A stretch of 64,000 bases of DNA from Prinia subflava (Eukaryota > Chordata > Aves > Passeriformes > Cisticolidae), in contig NW_026961098.1 in NCBI RefSeq assembly GCF_021018805.1, positions 1 to 64,000 on the forward strand, given 5' to 3'. The notes beneath the pieces were generated by a model, which saw only the letters and a program-made list of their open reading frames with translations, had not been told where the DNA came from and made no database searches. Shown here one piece after another: positions 61,168 through 64,000 of the stretch (position 1 is the first letter of the stretch; every line of letters begins with the position of its first letter). The position numbers were made by a program, and so were the translations under genes.

Positions 61168-61309
61168 CGCGTCCCGGCCGCCCGCCCGCCGACCGGCCGG
61201 CAGAGAGCCCGACAGCGCCTTGGAATCGCCCGCCGAGAAGGCGGCAGTGACGGCGCACACCGCCCCGGGACCGCCCCGGGACCGCCCCGGAACTGCTCCC
61301 GTTTTTTCT

Positions 61310-61342
<33 letters not shown>

Positions 61343-61428
61343 CCCCTCTTCCTTCTGTCAAACAAAGAGGAAAGATGTCTCGAATACACCTGCAGCAGAG
61401 CCTTGGTTCGGCCGCGGCTATAGGGTCC

Positions 61429-61909
61429 AAACCCTATATAAACCCTATATAAACGTTACTTCCGCCCGTTGTAGCCGCCATCTTGGTTGTGGTGAAGACA
61501 CATCCGGTAGAGCCGCCATCTTTTTTGTGGCACCCCCGAAGGCCCCGGGTAGCTGGTTACTCAGGCGCCTCACCAAAATGGCTGCCGCAACCGCACCGCG
61601 GCGCGGCACAGCGGGCACACAGCTCCCTCGCGCCGGGAAGCGACGCTGAAAATTGTTCCTGAGCGGCGCCGTTTTCGGGGTCGGGCGCAGGCAGTTGGGT
61701 CGACGCCCATGGGTGGTCCTTGTGTTTTCCCGCCTTTTTTGGCCGCCGTCTTTGGAAGGTCGAAGGCGGCTCGACGAGCCGCCATCTTGAGCGGGGCATT
61801 AGGTGGCTGCCCATACTTCCGGCTGCCATCTTGTTTGTGGCTGAAACCATTTCCTGTTGGGCCGCCATCTTTGTTGTGGCACGGCCGAAGGCACCCCGGT
61901 TTTAAAGGG
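61429..61909. promoter_or_regulatory. YY1/ETS motif cluster (A5)
   Basis: Copy of the A1 cluster; motifs identical over the stretch compared. Confidence 0.58.
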
Positions 61910-64000
61910 GGGTGCCTGACAAAATCGAGAAAGGAGAAATCAGAAAGGAAAAAATTAGAAAGGAAAACATTAAAAAGGAGAAAAATTAAAAAGAGAAAAA
62001 TAAAAAATAAAAAATTAAAAAGGAAAAAATTATAGTGGAAAAAATTATAGAGGAAAAAATGACAAAGGAAAAAATGACAAAGGAAAAATTACTAAGGAAA
62101 CATTAAAAAATACAAAACAACCGCAAACATAAAAATAAAACATAAATCTAAATAAAAATTTAAAAGGTATTGAAAATAAAAAGTGAAATCATAACTATAA
62201 AATATAAAAGTAAACTAAAAATCGAAAAATTAAAAATTTGAGGAAACATTAAAATATTTTTTAAAAGTCAAAATAAAAAAACATGAAAATCTAAAACACA
62301 ATAAAATAAAATAGTATGAAAAAATACAACAATAACAACAACAAAGGAATTCAATAAATGCAGCTCTCCCCTCCTTCCACTGCCTAACACAGCTCCAGGA
62401 GTGTTCTTGACTGTGATGCAGGGATAGGGAAAACAAACCCAGTGCCTCCCACAAATTCAGGTTTTCTAGACAACCCCCAGTTTTACTGGGAAACCAATTC
62501 TAGCCAAGCCAGCAACTCCCCTGGGATGAACATCTGCAGTACCGCGCTGTGTCCACAGGGCGGCAGCACTGGGACGGGCACGGGGCAGAGCTGCAGCACC
62601 GCGCTGTGTCCACAAGGCGGCAGCACTGGGACGGGCACGGGGCAGAGCTGCAGTACCGCGCTGTGTCCACAGCAGACAGGGACCCCCGAAGAGAACGTGC
62701 ACAGAAACCCCCTAAAAGAAACGCCCCGAAAGACACCCGGCCGCCGCTTAAAAGAGAACCCCTGCCACCAAGCAAATTCAAACCAAAAAACCCCTCTGTT
62801 TTAAGCTCTATTCCATTATTTCTTTACATTTATTATTTTAATATTGATAATTACCATGTCTTTTTTCTAGTCATATCTATGGATGTAATATATAGACTAC
62901 TGTATATAATATAAGTAATGAGAAATATTATAGATTGCATTTACTTACGATATTATTTTTCATATTTATATTTGTTTTATTATATATATTCATATTTTTG
63001 TACTTAGTTTTTAAAATTCGTGTTTATTGCTGTATGTTTTAAACTCTATTAATTCAGTAACCTAAACACGACAGCACCCCAATTAAGCAGAATTACATTA
63101 GCCTGGTTTTCTAAGGGAGAAAGTGGTTTTAAATTAAAATAATATTGGTATAATTTCTCTTTCTCTGTTCTTTTGTGGGGTTGGTGGATTTTTTTTTTTT
63201 TTTTTATGTTGTTTGTTTTGTTTTGGATTTCTTTGTTACTAAACAATGAGAGTTACAAGATCAAGTCTACTTTGTTTTCTCGCTACCTGTGAAATACACC
63301 TCGACTTCAAGGTAATGTTCCTGATCCTGTAAATGGCTACAATGAGAATTGTTCGGGGGAAAAAGGAAAAAGAAAAAAGAAGGCCCCTTGGTCTTTAGAG
63401 CTTTCTCTGTTCAGGATTTCTAATTTAGCAGAAAATACAGAGATTTCTCTAGCTGCACTCTCAATTCTATCCGGACGTGGAGTGGACATGGATTTCATTT
63501 GTCACCTCCTCTGTTCCCACCAGCCAAACTTCTACATACTTGGGCTATAAAAAAGTAGATAAAAGAGTAGAGAGAGAGGAAAAAACCAAACCAAACCAAA
63601 CCAAACCAAACCAAACCAAACCAGACCAAACCAAACCAAACCAAAACACACCAACACAAAGAAAACATGAAGAAAAAAAAAAAGTTTTCAAATAAAATTT
63701 CAAGTAAAACACAGAAAAAAATAAAATTAAAAAGTTAAAAAGGAAAAATTAGAAAGAAAGAAAATAAAAAGCAAAAATTAAAAGGAAAAAAATAAAAAGG
63801 AAAAAAGTAAAAAGGAAAAAAATAAAAAGGAAAAAATAAAAAGGAAAAAATAAAAAGAAAAAAATTAAAAAGGAAAAAATTAAAAAGGAAAAAAATAAAA
63901 AGGAAAAAATTAAAAAGGAAAAAATTAAAAAGGAAAAAAATAAAAAGGAAAAAATTAAAAAGGAAAAAGTTAAAGAGAGAAAAAAAGAGGAAAAAATAAA

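Larger units (their letters stand above)
58154..64000. repeat. Tandem unit A5 (alpha subtype, 5'-truncated, window ends inside)
   Basis: Same start point as A3 and the same diverged first 1.4 kb, except two short patches (58964-59025 and about 59230-59242) that match A1/A2/A4 instead of A3. It holds a complete MIS18A-like gene (58358-61167). Private changes include a small deletion in the A-rich tract near 62170 and one fewer C near 62790. The window stops inside the second A-rich minisatellite. Confidence 0.95.

Noticed and set aside
1..64000. tRNA or rRNA genes
   Set aside because: No tRNA box A/B pair in a cloverleaf context and no rRNA-like conserved stretch was seen on either strand by eye; a covariance-model scan was not possible.

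Overview
The window looks like vertebrate, most likely bird, nuclear DNA. It contains 3' fragments of a CR1 LINE, a solo retroviral LTR, GC-rich promoter-like islands, spliced-gene architecture (canonical GT/AG boundaries, short exons) and long simple-sequence tracts. There is no bacterial operon structure, and most open frames are chance frames in GC-rich or purine-rich repeats. A songbird is plausible but not shown.

The whole window is one large tandem higher-order repeat. An 8.29 kb unit (A) occurs as A1 1-8289, A2 8290-16685, A3 29247-36030 (5'-truncated), A4 36031-44412 and A5 58154-64000 (5'-truncated, cut by the window end). A2 and A4 each run into a pure GA-rich satellite (16686-17290 and 44413-46340). 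A ~12 kb block (B) follows each satellite (17291-29246 and 46341-58153). The A3-A4-GA-B period is about 28.9 kb. A units come in two subtypes that alternate: alpha (A1, A3, A5; long CCAAA tract) and beta (A2, A4; short CCAAA tract, always next to the GA satellite).

The main gene I recognise is in every A unit on the minus strand: a five-exon homologue of MIS18A, the Mis18-alpha centromere protein that licenses CENP-A loading. All five exons, both CxxC zinc-binding pairs and nearly all splice sites can be read, but all five copies share a one-base frameshift in exon 1. A3 and A5 have also lost the best exon 5 acceptor. Its upstream region is a compact cluster of YY1-type and ETS-type motifs, followed by A-rich minisatellite DNA.

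Block B contains three diverged copies of an unidentified ~1.1-1.4 kb low-copy repeat (R1-R3) and a candidate two-exon 54-residue CxxC gene on the minus strand. It also holds a ~2 kb stretch almost devoid of G on the plus strand, interrupted by a solo LTR, and a CpG-rich island with a 24-bp GC-box VNTR (about 12 units in the first block, 6 in the second). The rest of B is unassigned. Copy-specific variants, block-specific SNPs and patchwork differences between A3 and A5 point to recent amplification with ongoing gene conversion of a MIS18A-bearing segment.
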